Source of the DNA: JAQTNA01 sp043743785
GTDB taxonomy: Bacteria; Pseudomonadota; Gammaproteobacteria; Burkholderiales; Rhodocyclaceae
Assembly: GCA_043743785.1 (NCBI GenBank)
Contig: JAYTVW010000031.1
Location: 1 to 25,275, forward strand
Direction: 5' to 3'
DNA: 25,275 nt
Position numbers and translations under genes: made by a program. The notes under the pieces are model-generated. The model did not search any database and had not been told where the DNA came from. It was given only the letters and a program-made list of their open reading frames with translations. Positions 1 through 9,254 of the stretch are shown in pieces. Numbering within the stretch: the first letter of the stretch is position 1; every line of letters begins with the position of its first letter.

Positions 1-3000
1 GGCGATGCTGTGGCTGCCAGCATGAGCACCGTCGAAGGCCAGGCTGACGCCGGAGACGTCCAAGGCCACGCTGTCACCGTTCACCGTGCCGCTGGTGGAA
101 CCGGAGACGCTGGAACCGCTGGCGGCCAGCAGGCCATCGTAGGTCTTGTCGGCGCCGGTGATGCTGGCGCTGGCGGTGAGGGACTTGGCGGTGATGGTGA
201 CCGGCGCGTTGGTGCTGTTCAGCGTCGGTAACTGGTAATTGCTGGCCAAACCGCCGGTCCCGTCAGCCAGGGTGATGGCGTTAATGAAGTTGCCGCTGCC
301 CACATGGGCGCTGTTTGCCGTGGCTGCGGCATACGTCAGGGCTTCGCCGGCAATCCCGGTGTTGAGCGTTACGGCGCCTGTCAGGGACGAATAGCCGTCG
401 TACGTCTTGCTTGCCCCAAGGGTGACGGTCTTGGGGGTGATGACCAGGGAGCCGGCGGTGTTACCTGTCGCAGCGATCAGATAGGTCGTCGCGGCGCTGC
501 CAAGCAAGGAAATGGAAATATTCGAATAGGAACCCGCATTCTTGAAGCTGGTCACTGCGGAGCTGTTGTAACTGAAGTTGTAGTCAGTTCCATAGATCAA
601 TCCCGTCGCCCCGGTAAAGGACAGGGTAAACAGGCTGCTCAGCAGCCGATCCGTGCCGTCGTAGGTCAGGGCGGAGATGGTCGGGAAAAGATACGAGATC
701 GAGGTGAGCGAAGGGACAGAGCCCGAGACCGAGACCGCCAGGTCGTACCCCAGCGCCTGATGTCCGGCCTGCCTTTCCGTCCCGTTGTACTGAACGCTGT
801 TGGTCGGACTGGTGGTGTTCGGGCTGATAAGGGCGGTATTCACGCTCGTGCCCGGATGCCAGAAGGCGGACGTGGTGCTCGTCGGCATGGACGTGGTGTT
901 GTCCAGAGGCGTCAGGAACGCCACCAGCATGGGCGCAGTGCTACCTTCGTAGATGCGCCACACCTCAGGCGTTGCACCCGCTGTGCCGCCGGAACGGATG
1001 CTCCAGCCGCTGAACGTGCTGGCGGTGGCCAACTGGCTAGTCGTCCGGGCATTGGCGTCAGCGGCGAAGGCCGGGTTGATGGCTGAATTGAAATAGGAAC
1101 TGGTGATCGTGTTGTTGATGCCAGCATCGCCCACCAGCCCGCCTTGAGCGGCGGGCGTCCCGGACGGGGTCACCAAGCTGGCCGAATAGGAGTTCTCGAT
1201 GGTGCCGTAGGTCATGCCCCCGACGAGACCGCCAAATCCAGTCCCGCTGCCGCTCACTGCCCCGGTGGAATACGAATTGCGGATGGTACCGCCGCTGTTG
1301 TCGCCCACTAGGCCGCCGGTGTCCAGGCCACCGTCCGCGCCGGTCCCCGAATTGTTTACGGCCCCCACTGCGAAGGACTTCATGATCAGACCGGTATTCA
1401 TGCCGACCAGCCCCCCGACGGCGGCGTTCGCACCGCGAACGTCGCCGGCAGCATAGGACTCTGACACCGACCCCGAGGACATGTTGTTTCCAACCAGACC
1501 ACCAACATGGTCAGTCCCGGACACAGCCCCGGTGGCGTAGGTCTGAGAGATGGAGCTGTTTGGGTAGTTGACCCCGACTAGTCCGCCGACATCGGTTCCA
1601 CCATCGACATTGCCGGTAGCGACGCTCAAGGAAACCTGAGCATTCCTTGGTCCGAGTTCCCCGACCAACCCACCCACCTGGCTGCCATTCAAGGCCGTGA
1701 CATTGCCCCGTGCCACGCTGTTTGAAACACCTGCATACTTTGCGGATCCGACAAGGCCGCCGATCCCGCTCCCCGTTCCGGACACCGTGACGTTGCCGGT
1801 CGCAACGGAGTTTGCGACAGACGCATACTTGGCGGCACTGACTCCCGTCCCCCCAAAATTACCGACCAAGCCACCGACGCCGTTGCCCGCCCCCTGAACG
1901 GCGCCGCTAGCCCTGGCATTGCTGATGGCGGTCATCATGCCATACCCGACCAGTCCTCCGACCGCGCCGGCGCCGCTCACATTACCGTTGGCAAAAACAT
2001 TGGACAGACTATCCAGCCCAGAGCCATTTCCGCTTGAACCCGCCCCGGAACCGAATGAGCCTGCCAGCCCTCCCGTTTGGTCGCCCACCCCTGTCACCTT
2101 GCCTGTCGTGTAGGCATTGGCGATGGAGGTGCCATACTGCGTGCTGCCCACCAGACCGCCCGTACCTTGACCACTACCGGCTACATTGCCCGTACTGTAG
2201 GCATTGCTGAGCAGGCCTGTCGTCGTCGAGAGCCAACCGAAGAGGCCCCCGGTATATATCCCGCCAGAGGTAGTGGCACTGGAGTGCACATGATCGATAT
2301 TGAATGCATTGACATATCCGGCAACAAAACCAATCAAACCTCCGGCAGAAGAGCCTGATGTGACTCGCGTGTCGACCGACCAAAGATTTGAAAAAGTCAG
2401 CGGTGCGAGCGCTGCATACGATGCTCCTGCCACGGCACCAGTGCCGCTTGAACCGGTAACAGCACCGCCCACCACGCCAAAGTTGCTGAGCGTGGCGTCC
2501 CGTGTCACCCCGAACAGGCCGATGCCCTCGTTGAAATGCTCGGCGTAGTCCGTCGTCGTGCGGTTTATATACAGATTGTTGACGCTATGCCCCAGGCCGT
2601 TGAACGCGCCCGCGAATTGCAATTCGTCGTGCCCGTTAATCCGGGTGCCGATCGGTCGAAATCCGTAATAGCCGCCGCTGCCATTTGAATTCCACGTTTT
2701 CGTGGCGCTGGCATCGATATCCATGCCAAGAACGTACTTTCCGTTTGAATCGAACCCCACCCCGGGGTTGTCGAATGCCAAGCCCTGCAAGGTCCCGTGA
2801 TCCGCAGATGGGTTGGTTGCAGTCAGCAGTTCGTCACCCGCGGATCCCAACTTGGTGATCACCGTATAAAGCTGCCAGCCGGTATCGTTTGAATATAAAT
2901 AAACCCCGGCTGGATTTCCCGCCAGATTGACCTTGCCGGATGTTCCGTAATCAATCAGCGGCAGGGACATGGTGTCCGGGGAACCGATGGACAAGGACGA

Positions 3001-6000
3001 AACCAGATTGTTGGTGAATTTCAGCGTCCCGCTGGAATCGCCGCCGACCTTGCCGACCACGACAATCTTTGGAATCTCGATGGTCGTGCCGGATTCGTTC
3101 ACGTCGGCATAGTCAAGAACCGTCGGCACCCGATGAATACCTGTGGTGCCGGTTGCGGTATACCAATTGGCTGCAGTTGTCCACTTGCCGTCACCGGCCC
3201 CGCCTGACCAGTTCAGGCTCTGCTGAAGATTGGGCGCACGGCCATCGGTTGCATCAATGTTCCATACCGACTCATCCCAGGCGCTGTAAAGGGTGTGATC
3301 CTTGAGTTGAGCCGTTGTTTTGGCAGTGATCCCGCTGACTCCAAGACTCGCATCCGTCGTGCCGCTGACTGATCCGGATTTATAGTAATTGCCCGCAATG
3401 CTCATATCCCCGGCGTAATCTGTGCCCAGTAGCCCCCCGACGTAACTCGGCGAACCGCCGCCGGTGTATTGGACAGAACCGGTTGAAAAGCTATTGTTGA
3501 TCGATCCGTGATATCCCATGCCGACGAGCCCGCCAGCGTAGTCTCCATTCAGCACGACATTGCCGGTGGCGTAGGCATTGCTCACGCTTCCATAGTCCAT
3601 GCGCCCTACCAGACCGCCTACATTTGACCCCCCGTGCACGTCCCCCGTGGCATAGGCTTTATTTATGCTTGCGTTCGTCAGGTTGCCGGCCAAGCCGCCA
3701 ACATAGTAGCCCCCGCCGGTAACGGCTCCGGTAGCATACGCATTGGAGATCGAGAGTGATGTATCGGCGCGACCGGCGCCGATCAGGCCGCCGACGCTAT
3801 AGTTGCCGCCAATAACAGCGCCGGTTGCAAACACATTGTCCACAATCAGATCGTATCCGCCCACGAATCCGATCAAGCCACCCACGTAGTTGTAATTCGG
3901 CGCATTGACCTTGCCCGTGGCAAATGCATTGGAAATCCGCACCCCATATCCGGGTGCCACTGCGGACATGGTGCCAACCAACCCCCCGAAATCGGCGTGG
4001 CTTGCGCTGCCATCACTGGCATCAATCACCGCGGTGACATCCCCTGTGGCATAGGCATCTTTCAACGTGGTGTTGGCACTTACATTATTCAGCCGGCCCA
4101 GATAACCCACCAGGCCCCCGACGCTGTCGTCGCTGCCCACTACCGGGCCGGTGGCATAGGCATTGGAGAGCGTAGCCTCTCCAAAATTACCGATGAGTCC
4201 GCCGACATATAGCCGGCCCGTCACCGCCCCATTGGCATAGACATCGTTGATATTCACGTTGATGGCCTGACCCACCAGCCCGCCGACGTATCGCCCTTTG
4301 TATGCATTCACATCCACATCGGCATGGGTGCGCTCAAGTGAGCCGGTGCCCGGGATGTCACCAATCAGCCCGCCGATGTATTGACCGGAGCTGGACAAGG
4401 TGGAGGTGACGGTGCCGGACGCATACACGTTATGCACGACACCGCCGCTTTGCCCGGCCAGAATGCCGAGATGTGAATCGCCCAATACCACGGCATCGAC
4501 AAGGCCAAGGTTGCGGACCTCGCCCCCGAAGCCAATCTTCGAGAACAGGCCGACGTAGGACCCACGTCCATTGGTGTTCATGGTCAGATTGGAGACGGAA
4601 TGCCCCAGACCATCGAATACGCCGGTAAACGGCGAGGAGCTATCGAAATTGCCGATGGGCTTGAAACCGGTTGATGCGAAGAATCCATACAACTGGTAAG
4701 ACCAGCCGGACGTGGCGCTGGCATCGATATCCGTTCCCACGGCGTAATGCCCCGCCAGATTTCCGTTCATGCCCTGCAGATCGGTTCCAGTGGTGCTGCC
4801 GGCGCTCCCCAGGCTGTTGATGACCGTGTAGTTGTCAGAATTGATGCGCAGGATGGCATTCGCATCGGCGCTGACCTTGTTGGGCAAGTAGGTGCCGGAA
4901 CGTCCCGGCAGATCGATCCGACCCTTGAGGGAGCCGCCGGTATCGAAGCCCATGTTGAGCGTGCCACCCATGCTCACATTCAGCTGGGAGCCTCCGGTCA
5001 TGGTCATCACGGCATTGACATTCACGTCATGGTCGGCCGTGAGGGTCAGCTTGTTGGCATTCCACCAGACGTTGTCGTTGACGTTGATGTTCCCTGCCGT
5101 GCCGGTACTGCCCTGGCTGCTCTGGATTTCGACGTTGGCACTTGCCAAGCTGGTGGACAGGGTGTCGCCGCTCATGTCGCCGCCCGTGGCGGCAATGGTG
5201 AAGTCCACCGGGTCGAGCAGCCATTTGCCGGTCTTGCCCTGCGGGGCGCGGGTATCGACCTTTGCCGTGCTGCCGATCCTGAGGCGACCGGCGGAGGTTT
5301 CAATGAACCCGCCATCGCCCCCCAAATTACCGCCACGGGCAGAGATAACACCGCTGATTTCGGTGACACCGTCGTGGTTCGACAGGTCGGTAATCAGGGT
5401 GGCCGTGCCGCCGGCACCGGCCTTGCCGGTGGCAGCGTCCACGTTGATGGTGCCACTGTGGCTGATCCGGTCGCTGGCTTCCAGGCGGATGGTGCCGCCC
5501 TGGTCCGTCAGGCCGGTGGCTTCCAAACTGCCGGTGTTGTTGATGACCCCGCCCTGAAGGCGGTTGGCAGCCTGGGCCGAGAGGATGATCAGGCCGCCGG
5601 GGGCCTGGACCGCATTGCCGTTAACTACCAGCGCCGCAATGCTCGCCGGCTCGACTCGGATGTTGACCAGACGGTTGTTGTCGAACTGCAGCTCAAAGGC
5701 CTCGCCCGCCGCCAGTGCCACCGTTCCCATTTGGGCAATGATGACGCCGTTGTTGCGGACCTCCGGGGCCAGCAAGGCGATATAGCCACCGAGGTCGGCG
5801 GTCAGCGCACCTTCGTTCTCCACCTTGCCGGAGGTCCCGTTGCGGGTGAAATTCAGCTTCCCCGCCATGAAGTCGTCGTTGCCGATACCGTGGGTTGTGG
5901 CGGTGAGCGCACCGACGTTTACGCTGGCGCTACGCCCGAAGTAGATCCCGCTGGAGTTGGTCAGGAAGACCTGGCCGTTGGCGTTGATCCGACCAAAAAT

Positions 6001-6438
6001 CTGGCTGGGGTTGGGGTCCAGCACGCGGTTGAGGATGGCCGCACTGCTGCCCGGCTGGATGAAATTGACTGTGGCGCTGCTGCCCACATTGAAGCTGTTC
6101 CAGTCTACCGCTGCCCGGTTCGAGGTCTGGGTGATGTTCATGGTGCTGCCGGACTGACTGATCGTCGCGCCGCCGGCGACGACCTGGCCTCCGGTGGGCA
6201 GCTGGGTGGCGGCCGGCGGGTTGGGCGGCGCCGCGATCGTCGGGACTGCGGCAAGGCTGCCGATCAGTGCCAGTGAAATGGCCAGAATGCGGCTTCGCAG
6301 GGAGAACCCGGCGGCCGCCTCGGTCGCCACATGGCCGGCGATGCCGCTGGCGGGCTTGCCATGGCTCTTGACGATTTCGGCCACGGCCACCCAGGTGCGG
6401 GTGGTTTCATTCCACAGGGTGCGGTAGATCTTGTTCAT
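1..6438 (-). CDS. Two-partner-secretion exoprotein (TpsA), filamentous haemagglutinin-like with GLUG and YDG repeats; C-terminus outside the window
   Basis: Open for 2146 codons from ATG 6438 to the left edge with no stop seen. It is probably a secreted surface adhesin exported by the adjacent TpsB. Residues 1-24 (MNKIYRTLWNETTRTWVAVA) match the ESPR extended signal peptide, followed by a hydrophobic segment near 47-66. Residues about 75-210 form the TPS/haemagglutination domain, including ILNRVLDPNPSQIFGRI and NSSGIYFG. About 25 GLUG motifs (GGLVG plus a SNAYATGxV-like core) form two arrays, near residues 610-1010 and 1300-1785. Each array is preceded by a similar DIDASAT...F.GLGHSV.NL module. 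From about residue 2000 there are YDG/MBG-type repeats (KTYDG). Start: CGGAG lies about 7 bp upstream of the ATG. The gene follows tpsB by 18 bp. The family call is strong; ligand and role in biofilm or contact are inferred. Confidence 0.93.
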   Translation of the reverse strand, partial: MNKIYRTLWNETTRTWVAVAEIVKSHGKPASGIAGHVATEAAAGFSLRSRILAISLALIGSLAAVPTIAAPPNPPAATQLPTGGQVVAGGATISQSGSTMNITQTSNRAAVDWNSFNVGSSATVNFIQPGSSAAILNRVLDPNPSQIFGRINANGQVFLTNSSGIYFGRSASVNVGALTATTHGIGNDDFMAGKLNFTRNGTSGKVENEGALTADLGGYIALLAPEVRNNGVIIAQMGTVALAAGEAFELQFDNNRLVNIRVEPASIAALVVNGNAVQAPGGLIILSAQAANRLQGGVINNTGSLEATGLTDQGGTIRLEASDRISHSGTINVDAATGKAGAGGTATLITDLSNHDGVTEISGVISARGGNLGGDGGFIETSAGRLRIGSTAKVDTRAPQGKTGKWLLDPVDFTIAATGGDMSGDTLSTSLASANVEIQSSQGSTGTAGNINVNDNVWWNANKLTLTADHDVNVNAVMTMTGGSQLNVSMGGTLNMGFDTGGSLKGRIDLPGRSGTYLPNKVSADANAILRINSDNYTVINSLGSAGSTTGTDLQGMNGNLAGHYAVGTDIDASATSGWSYQLYGFFASTGFKPIGNFDSSSPFTGVFDGLGHSVSNLTMNTNGRGSYVGLFSKIGFGGEVRNLGLVDAVVLGDSHLGILAGQSGGVVHNVYASGTVTSTLSSSGQYIGGLIGDIPGTGSLERTHADVDVNAYKGRYVGGLVGQAINVNINDVYANGAVTGRLYVGGLIGNFGEATLSNAYATGPVVGSDDSVGGLVGYLGRLNNVSANTTLKDAYATGDVTAVIDASDGSASHADFGGLVGTMSAVAPGYGVRISNAFATGKVNAPNYNYVGGLIGFVGGYDLIVDNVFATGAVIGGNYSVGGLIGAGRADTSLSISNAYATGAVTGGGYYVGGLAGNLTNASINKAYATGDVHGGSNVGGLVGRMDYGSVSNAYATGNVVLNGDYAGGLVGMGYHGSINNSFSTGSVQYTGGGSPSYVGGLLGTDYAGDMSIAGNYYKSGSVSGTTDASLGVSGITAKTTAQLKDHTLYSAWDESVWNIDATDGRAPNLQQSLNWSGGAGDGKWTTAANWYTATGTTGIHRVPTVLDYADVNESGTTIEIPKIVVVGKVGGDSSGTLKFTNNLVSSLSIGSPDTMSLPLIDYGTSGKVNLAGNPAGVYLYSNDTGWQLYTVITKLGSAGDELLTATNPSADHGTLQGLAFDNPGVGFDSNGKYVLGMDIDASATKTWNSNGSGGYYGFRPIGTRINGHDELQFAGAFNGLGHSVNNLYINRTTTDYAEHFNEGIGLFGVTRDATLSNFGVVGGAVTGSSGTGAVAGASYAALAPLTFSNLWSVDTRVTSGSSAGGLIGFVAGYVNAFNIDHVHSSATTSGGIYTGGLFGWLSTTTGLLSNAYSTGNVAGSGQGTGGLVGSTQYGTSIANAYTTGKVTGVGDQTGGLAGSFGSGAGSSGNGSGLDSLSNVFANGNVSGAGAVGGLVGYGMMTAISNARASGAVQGAGNGVGGLVGNFGGTGVSAAKYASVANSVATGNVTVSGTGSGIGGLVGSAKYAGVSNSVARGNVTALNGSQVGGLVGELGPRNAQVSLSVATGNVDGGTDVGGLVGVNYPNSSISQTYATGAVSGTDHVGGLVGNNMSSGSVSESYAAGDVRGANAAVGGLVGMNTGLIMKSFAVGAVNNSGTGADGGLDTGGLVGDNSGGTIRNSYSTGAVSGSGTGFGGLVGGMTYGTIENSYSASLVTPSGTPAAQGGLVGDAGINNTITSSYFNSAINPAFAADANARTTSQLATASTFSGWSIRSGGTAGATPEVWRIYEGSTAPMLVAFLTPLDNTTSMPTSTTSAFWHPGTSVNTALISPNTTSPTNSVQYNGTERQAGHQALGYDLAVSVSGSVPSLTSISYLFPTISALTYDGTDRLLSSLFTLSFTGATGLIYGTDYNFSYNSSAVTSFKNAGSYSNISISLLGSAATTYLIAATGNTAGSLVITPKTVTLGASKTYDGYSSLTGAVTLNTGIAGEALTYAAATANSAHVGSGNFINAITLADGTGGLASNYQLPTLNSTNAPVTITAKSLTASASITGADKTYDGLLAASGSSVSGSTSGTVNGDSVALDVSGVSLAFDGAHAGSHSIA
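2701..2722. repeat. 22-bp exact direct repeat, copy 1 (partner at 4711-4732)
   Basis: This is the other copy of the same 22 bases, in the same reading frame of the adhesin gene. It marks an internal duplication of the module that precedes each GLUG array; outside it the two modules have diverged. Confidence 0.8.
4711..4732. repeat. 22-bp exact direct repeat, copy 2 (partner at 2701-2722)
   Basis: Identical to 2701-2722 and 2010 bp away, an exact multiple of three. Both copies encode the DIDASAT stretch that opens each of the two halves of the GLUG region. Recombination between them would remove 670 codons in frame. Confidence 0.8.
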
Positions 6439-6456
6439 GTGTGAGCTCCGGATGCG

Positions 6457-8100
6457 TCAGAAGGGCAGGCTGGCGGAGAGCCAGAACCGGTTCTTTTTCA
6501 GGCTGCCGTCCTGATCCTTGCCATCGGACGTCGGGTTGGGGTTGTCGCCGATGCGATGCGCCCAGGTTGTCTTGAGATTGAGCCCGGCCGGCGACAGCCA
6601 ACCCAGCGACATGCCGTAGCCCTTTAGGCTGTAGCTTATGGCGGCATCGTTGTTGCGCACCCGCCCGAAGTCGTGAAAACCTGTGAGCGTGAAGCCTTCG
6701 ACCAGCTTCCAGCGCAGTTCCACGTTGGTCATGACGCCGCTGTCCCCTCCGCCTTCGCTGCTGGGGTAGGCCCGGACGCCCGCCGCCCCGCCTAGATAGA
6801 AGCGCTCGGAGGAATCCAATTCATCGTTCGATTCCTGTCCCGACAACTGGGCAAAGAGGTAGAGATCCCGGGTGAGGACCTGCTGACGGGAGAGGCTGTA
6901 GCGCAGCTTGCTGAAGCTGTGGCTCGTGGTCCCGATTTCGTTGTCCCGGCGGCCGCTCACCCAGGTGAGGTTGCCGCCATTGGCGCCACCGCCGCCCCAG
7001 TTGTCGAAGAGATTGCCGTTCAGGGCAACGCTGGCGGCGTCGATGGCGTAGCGGGTCCTGGTCGTACCTTGGGATTCGTTGTCGAACCGCTTGTGGTCGG
7101 CATTCAGGTTGAGATACAGGTTGTCCAGCCGGGAACGCAGGATCGGGTAGCTGGCTTCCAGGCCGGCGGTATCCGAACTGCCCTTGCCATCGAGGGTGCT
7201 GAACTCGGCGGACACCAGTTTGTAGCGGAGATGAGAGGCATTGACGCCGATGCGCCAGCCATTGCTGCCCACCGGTACGGAATAGGCAAGACGCAGATAG
7301 TCATTGCCATCGCTGTGGATCAGGTTGGCCGTGGCCAGATCACCGAAACCCAGCGGGCTGTTGAGGTTGAAATTGACGGTCGCGCGGTCGCTGCCGGTGG
7401 AACGGGAGCCTGTGTTGTCGAGGGCAATTTCACCCATGATGAGAGGCTCCTCGCCCAGTTTGAGTGCCAGATCGGTCTCGCCGGTCCTTGCTCCGGCGAC
7501 AAGGCTGCCGGCGACGGTGACACCCGGCAGATCGTCGGCGAGCAGCAGGGCGCGATCCAGTACATCGGCATTGAGGCTGGCGCCACCGACCTGACGGGCA
7601 TCGAAGATCGCTTCAATCTGCCGAGTGCTCATGCGCTTCGGTGAGGCTCCTTCGAACTTCAGCTTGCCGAAGACGGCTTCGATGATCTGGATGGTGACGA
7701 TGCCGTTCTGGATGTCCTGCTTCGGCAGGTAGGCAATCACCACCCAGCCGGCGGCGCGGTAGGCCTCGGCCACGGCGGCGGCGGCGGCCTGGAGCTGGTT
7801 GAAGTCCAGGGGGCGATTCAGATAGCCCGCCACCACCGGCGCCAGTTGTTCGGCTGTCATCAGCGTATTGCCGGCGAAGCGGAATTCCCTGACGGTGACG
7901 GCAACCCCTCCGGCCGGTTTCATTGCCTCCGGGGCGACCGGTTTCTGCGGCGCCATGCGCCGAGGTAATTGCGGCTGTCGCTCCCGGTCGATCTGTTGTT
8001 GCAATGCCCCGGCATCGGGCGGGGTCTCGGCAAATGCCGACATCGAGGCGGCAACCAGAGCGATACCTGCAATCAAGGGCGATTGATGGAAGGAGGACAT
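6457..8100 (-). CDS. TpsB outer-membrane transporter of the ShlB/FhaC/HecB family
   Basis: Predicted partner that moves the adjacent TpsA across the outer membrane. The chosen start (ATG 8100, 547 aa) gives a clean signal peptide, MSSFHQSPLIAGIALVAASM then SAFA. A GTG at 8145 would add 15 polar residues. After the signal comes the usual short linker (GALQQQIDRERQPQLPRR). A POTRA-type domain follows at about 60-140 (VREFRFAGNTLMTAEQL ... YRAAGWVVIAYLP), then a second POTRA-like part (GIVTIQIIEAVFGKLKFEG). From about residue 200 to the end lies a 16-strand-type barrel of the ShlB family, with LDNTGSRSTG near its start and a terminal phenylalanine (LSASLPF). Length is normal for the family. It lies 8 bp downstream of the winged-helix gene and 18 bp before tpsA, so co-transcription is likely. 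Confidence 0.93.
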   Translation of the reverse strand: MSSFHQSPLIAGIALVAASMSAFAETPPDAGALQQQIDRERQPQLPRRMAPQKPVAPEAMKPAGGVAVTVREFRFAGNTLMTAEQLAPVVAGYLNRPLDFNQLQAAAAAVAEAYRAAGWVVIAYLPKQDIQNGIVTIQIIEAVFGKLKFEGASPKRMSTRQIEAIFDARQVGGASLNADVLDRALLLADDLPGVTVAGSLVAGARTGETDLALKLGEEPLIMGEIALDNTGSRSTGSDRATVNFNLNSPLGFGDLATANLIHSDGNDYLRLAYSVPVGSNGWRIGVNASHLRYKLVSAEFSTLDGKGSSDTAGLEASYPILRSRLDNLYLNLNADHKRFDNESQGTTRTRYAIDAASVALNGNLFDNWGGGGANGGNLTWVSGRRDNEIGTTSHSFSKLRYSLSRQQVLTRDLYLFAQLSGQESNDELDSSERFYLGGAAGVRAYPSSEGGGDSGVMTNVELRWKLVEGFTLTGFHDFGRVRNNDAAISYSLKGYGMSLGWLSPAGLNLKTTWAHRIGDNPNPTSDGKDQDGSLKKNRFWLSASLPF

Positions 8101-8108
8101 AACGGATC

Positions 8109-8441
8109 TCACAAGCAGGAGGGATGAATCTGAATCGGCACGCACAACTGATAGCCAACGCCGTGGATGGCTTTGATGGTGGGAGGGGGGGCTCCGGCCT
8201 GCTCCAGCTTCTTGCGCAGGCGCACGATCCTGGCCCCGAGCGTTCGCGAGCTGAGGGACTCGGATTGCCCGTCGACGCGGGCAAGGATCCGGGCCTTGTC
8301 CAGGCGCTGATCAGTGCTGGCAATCAAGGCCTTGAGCAGGGTGCATTCCGCATCGGAAACATCGACCCAACCCACGGGGCCGCCGACCTGAAGCGTGCGC
8401 GGATTCAGGTAGAGCGGATCAGGAGCGGCATAGGGAAGCAT
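8109..8441 (-). CDS. Stand-alone OmpR/PhoB-type winged-helix DNA-binding protein
   Basis: A 110-residue protein consisting only of a Trans_reg_C winged-helix domain. There is no receiver domain and no membrane segment. The recognition region and wing are clear (RIVRLRKKLEQAGAPPPTIK, then IHGVGYQLCVP). It closely matches the C-terminus of the response regulator encoded just upstream (HIVRLRKKLEQAGAPQPTLK, then IRGTGYQLCVP), so one arose from the other or both from a shared ancestor. ATG 8441 has AGGAAG six bases upstream. The gene lies 8 bp from tpsB and is preceded by the 10-bp repeat array. It likely regulates this operon, either as an independent activator/repressor or by competing with or pairing with the full regulator; this is inference. 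Confidence 0.88.
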   Translation of the reverse strand: MLPYAAPDPLYLNPRTLQVGGPVGWVDVSDAECTLLKALIASTDQRLDKARILARVDGQSESLSSRTLGARIVRLRKKLEQAGAPPPTIKAIHGVGYQLCVPIQIHPSCL

Positions 8442-8493
8442 GTGGACTTCCTATTACGAAAGTCTACATATTGGCGAAGCGAAAAATCGATTT

Positions 8494-8562
8494 ACTACGC
8501 TTTGCTAGAGATGCAGCGAAAGGCTGCGAGATGCTGCGGAGTGCTACGAATTGCTACATCAG
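8494..8562. promoter_or_regulatory. Degenerate 10-bp-period direct repeats, probable OmpR-type operator
   Basis: Five consecutive 10-base units starting at 8513, 8523, 8533, 8543 and 8553 follow the pattern GCWRCG/A-rich. They are preceded by a 9-base unit (8504) and a further related 10-base unit (8494). The array fills the gap between the response-regulator stop and the winged-helix gene, overlapping the stop by a few bases. One unit per helical turn is how PhoB/OmpR dimers are usually arrayed. Similar TGTAGA and TTCGTA motifs recur at 8456-8467. Binding itself is inferred. Confidence 0.55.
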
Positions 8563-9254
8563 GCCTTGTGGATGTGCAGGGGCACGCAGAGTTGATAGCC
8601 GGTCCCGCGAATTGACTTGAGGGTCGGTTGGGGCGCGCCAGCTTGTTCGAGCTTCTTGCGCAGACGCACGATGTGCACCGCGAGCGCACGTTTCTCGGCG
8701 TCATCCGCCTCCTTGCCCAAGGTCTCGAGCAGCTGCCAGGTTTCGAGACGCCGGTCCCGCGCCATGGCAAGGCTGGAGAGCAGGAGGAAGTCGTTGTCGG
8801 AGAGGGGTATCGTGGCTTGCGGTCCGTGGAGTTCCAGCGACTTGGCGGCGAGCGTCAATCGGTCCTTGGCGTCGGGCTCCGGACGCAGCCTTCGTGACAG
8901 GGCCTGGATTGCGGCGTGCAATTCATCCGGCGAAACGGGTTTCGAGACATAGATGTCGGCGCCATTGCCGTAGCCGGCCATGACGTCCCTGGCCTGGTTG
9001 CGTGCGGTGACCATGATGATGCCGATATCCGGCTGGGCCGCCCGCAGGCGGCGCGCAATGCTGAGGCCATCTTCTCCTGGCAGATTGAGATCCAGCAGCA
9101 GAATGTCAGCCTGAAAGCGGGACAGGGTTTCGTCCATGGCTTCGGCACAATCCACCCCGCGTGTGGGGTAGCCCATACGTGCCAATGCCATGACGGTCGC
9201 TTCACGAAGGTCATCGTGGTCTTCAACGACGAGAATACTTAGCTGGGTAGCCAT
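8559..9254 (-). CDS. OmpR/PhoB-family response regulator
   Basis: Encodes 231 aa. Receiver domain at residues 5-120: acidic pair E11/D12, phospho-acceptor D55 in LLLDLNLPGEDG, T83 in MVTAR and K105 in VSKP, all key residues present. Winged-helix output domain at about 128-228 (IVRLRKKLEQAG, GTGYQLCVP). It accepts phosphate from the kinase encoded immediately upstream, whose 3' end overlaps this gene by 16 bp, implying translational coupling. The start at ATG 9254 fits the start of the receiver fold (MATQLSILVVEDHDD). Given the gene order it most likely controls the winged-helix/tpsB/tpsA genes through the repeat array just downstream. That target is inferred from position only. Confidence 0.94.
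   Translation of the reverse strand: MATQLSILVVEDHDDLREATVMALARMGYPTRGVDCAEAMDETLSRFQADILLLDLNLPGEDGLSIARRLRAAQPDIGIIMVTARNQARDVMAGYGNGADIYVSKPVSPDELHAAIQALSRRLRPEPDAKDRLTLAAKSLELHGPQATIPLSDNDFLLLSSLAMARDRRLETWQLLETLGKEADDAEKRALAVHIVRLRKKLEQAGAPQPTLKSIRGTGYQLCVPLHIHKA

Noticed and set aside
1080..4600. Many short regularly recurring DNA motifs that could suggest a CRISPR array or minisatellite
   Set aside because: The recurrences are degenerate codings of the GLUG motif (GGLVG, NAYATG) in one frame, with variable spacing and no identical repeat/spacer structure.
4747..6276. A 509-codon open frame on the plus strand
   Set aside because: It is antisense to the TpsA reading frame, whose minus-strand translation gives a complete ESPR and TPS domain. 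The plus product is glycine/arginine/aspartate-rich with no domain; it is a shadow of codon bias.
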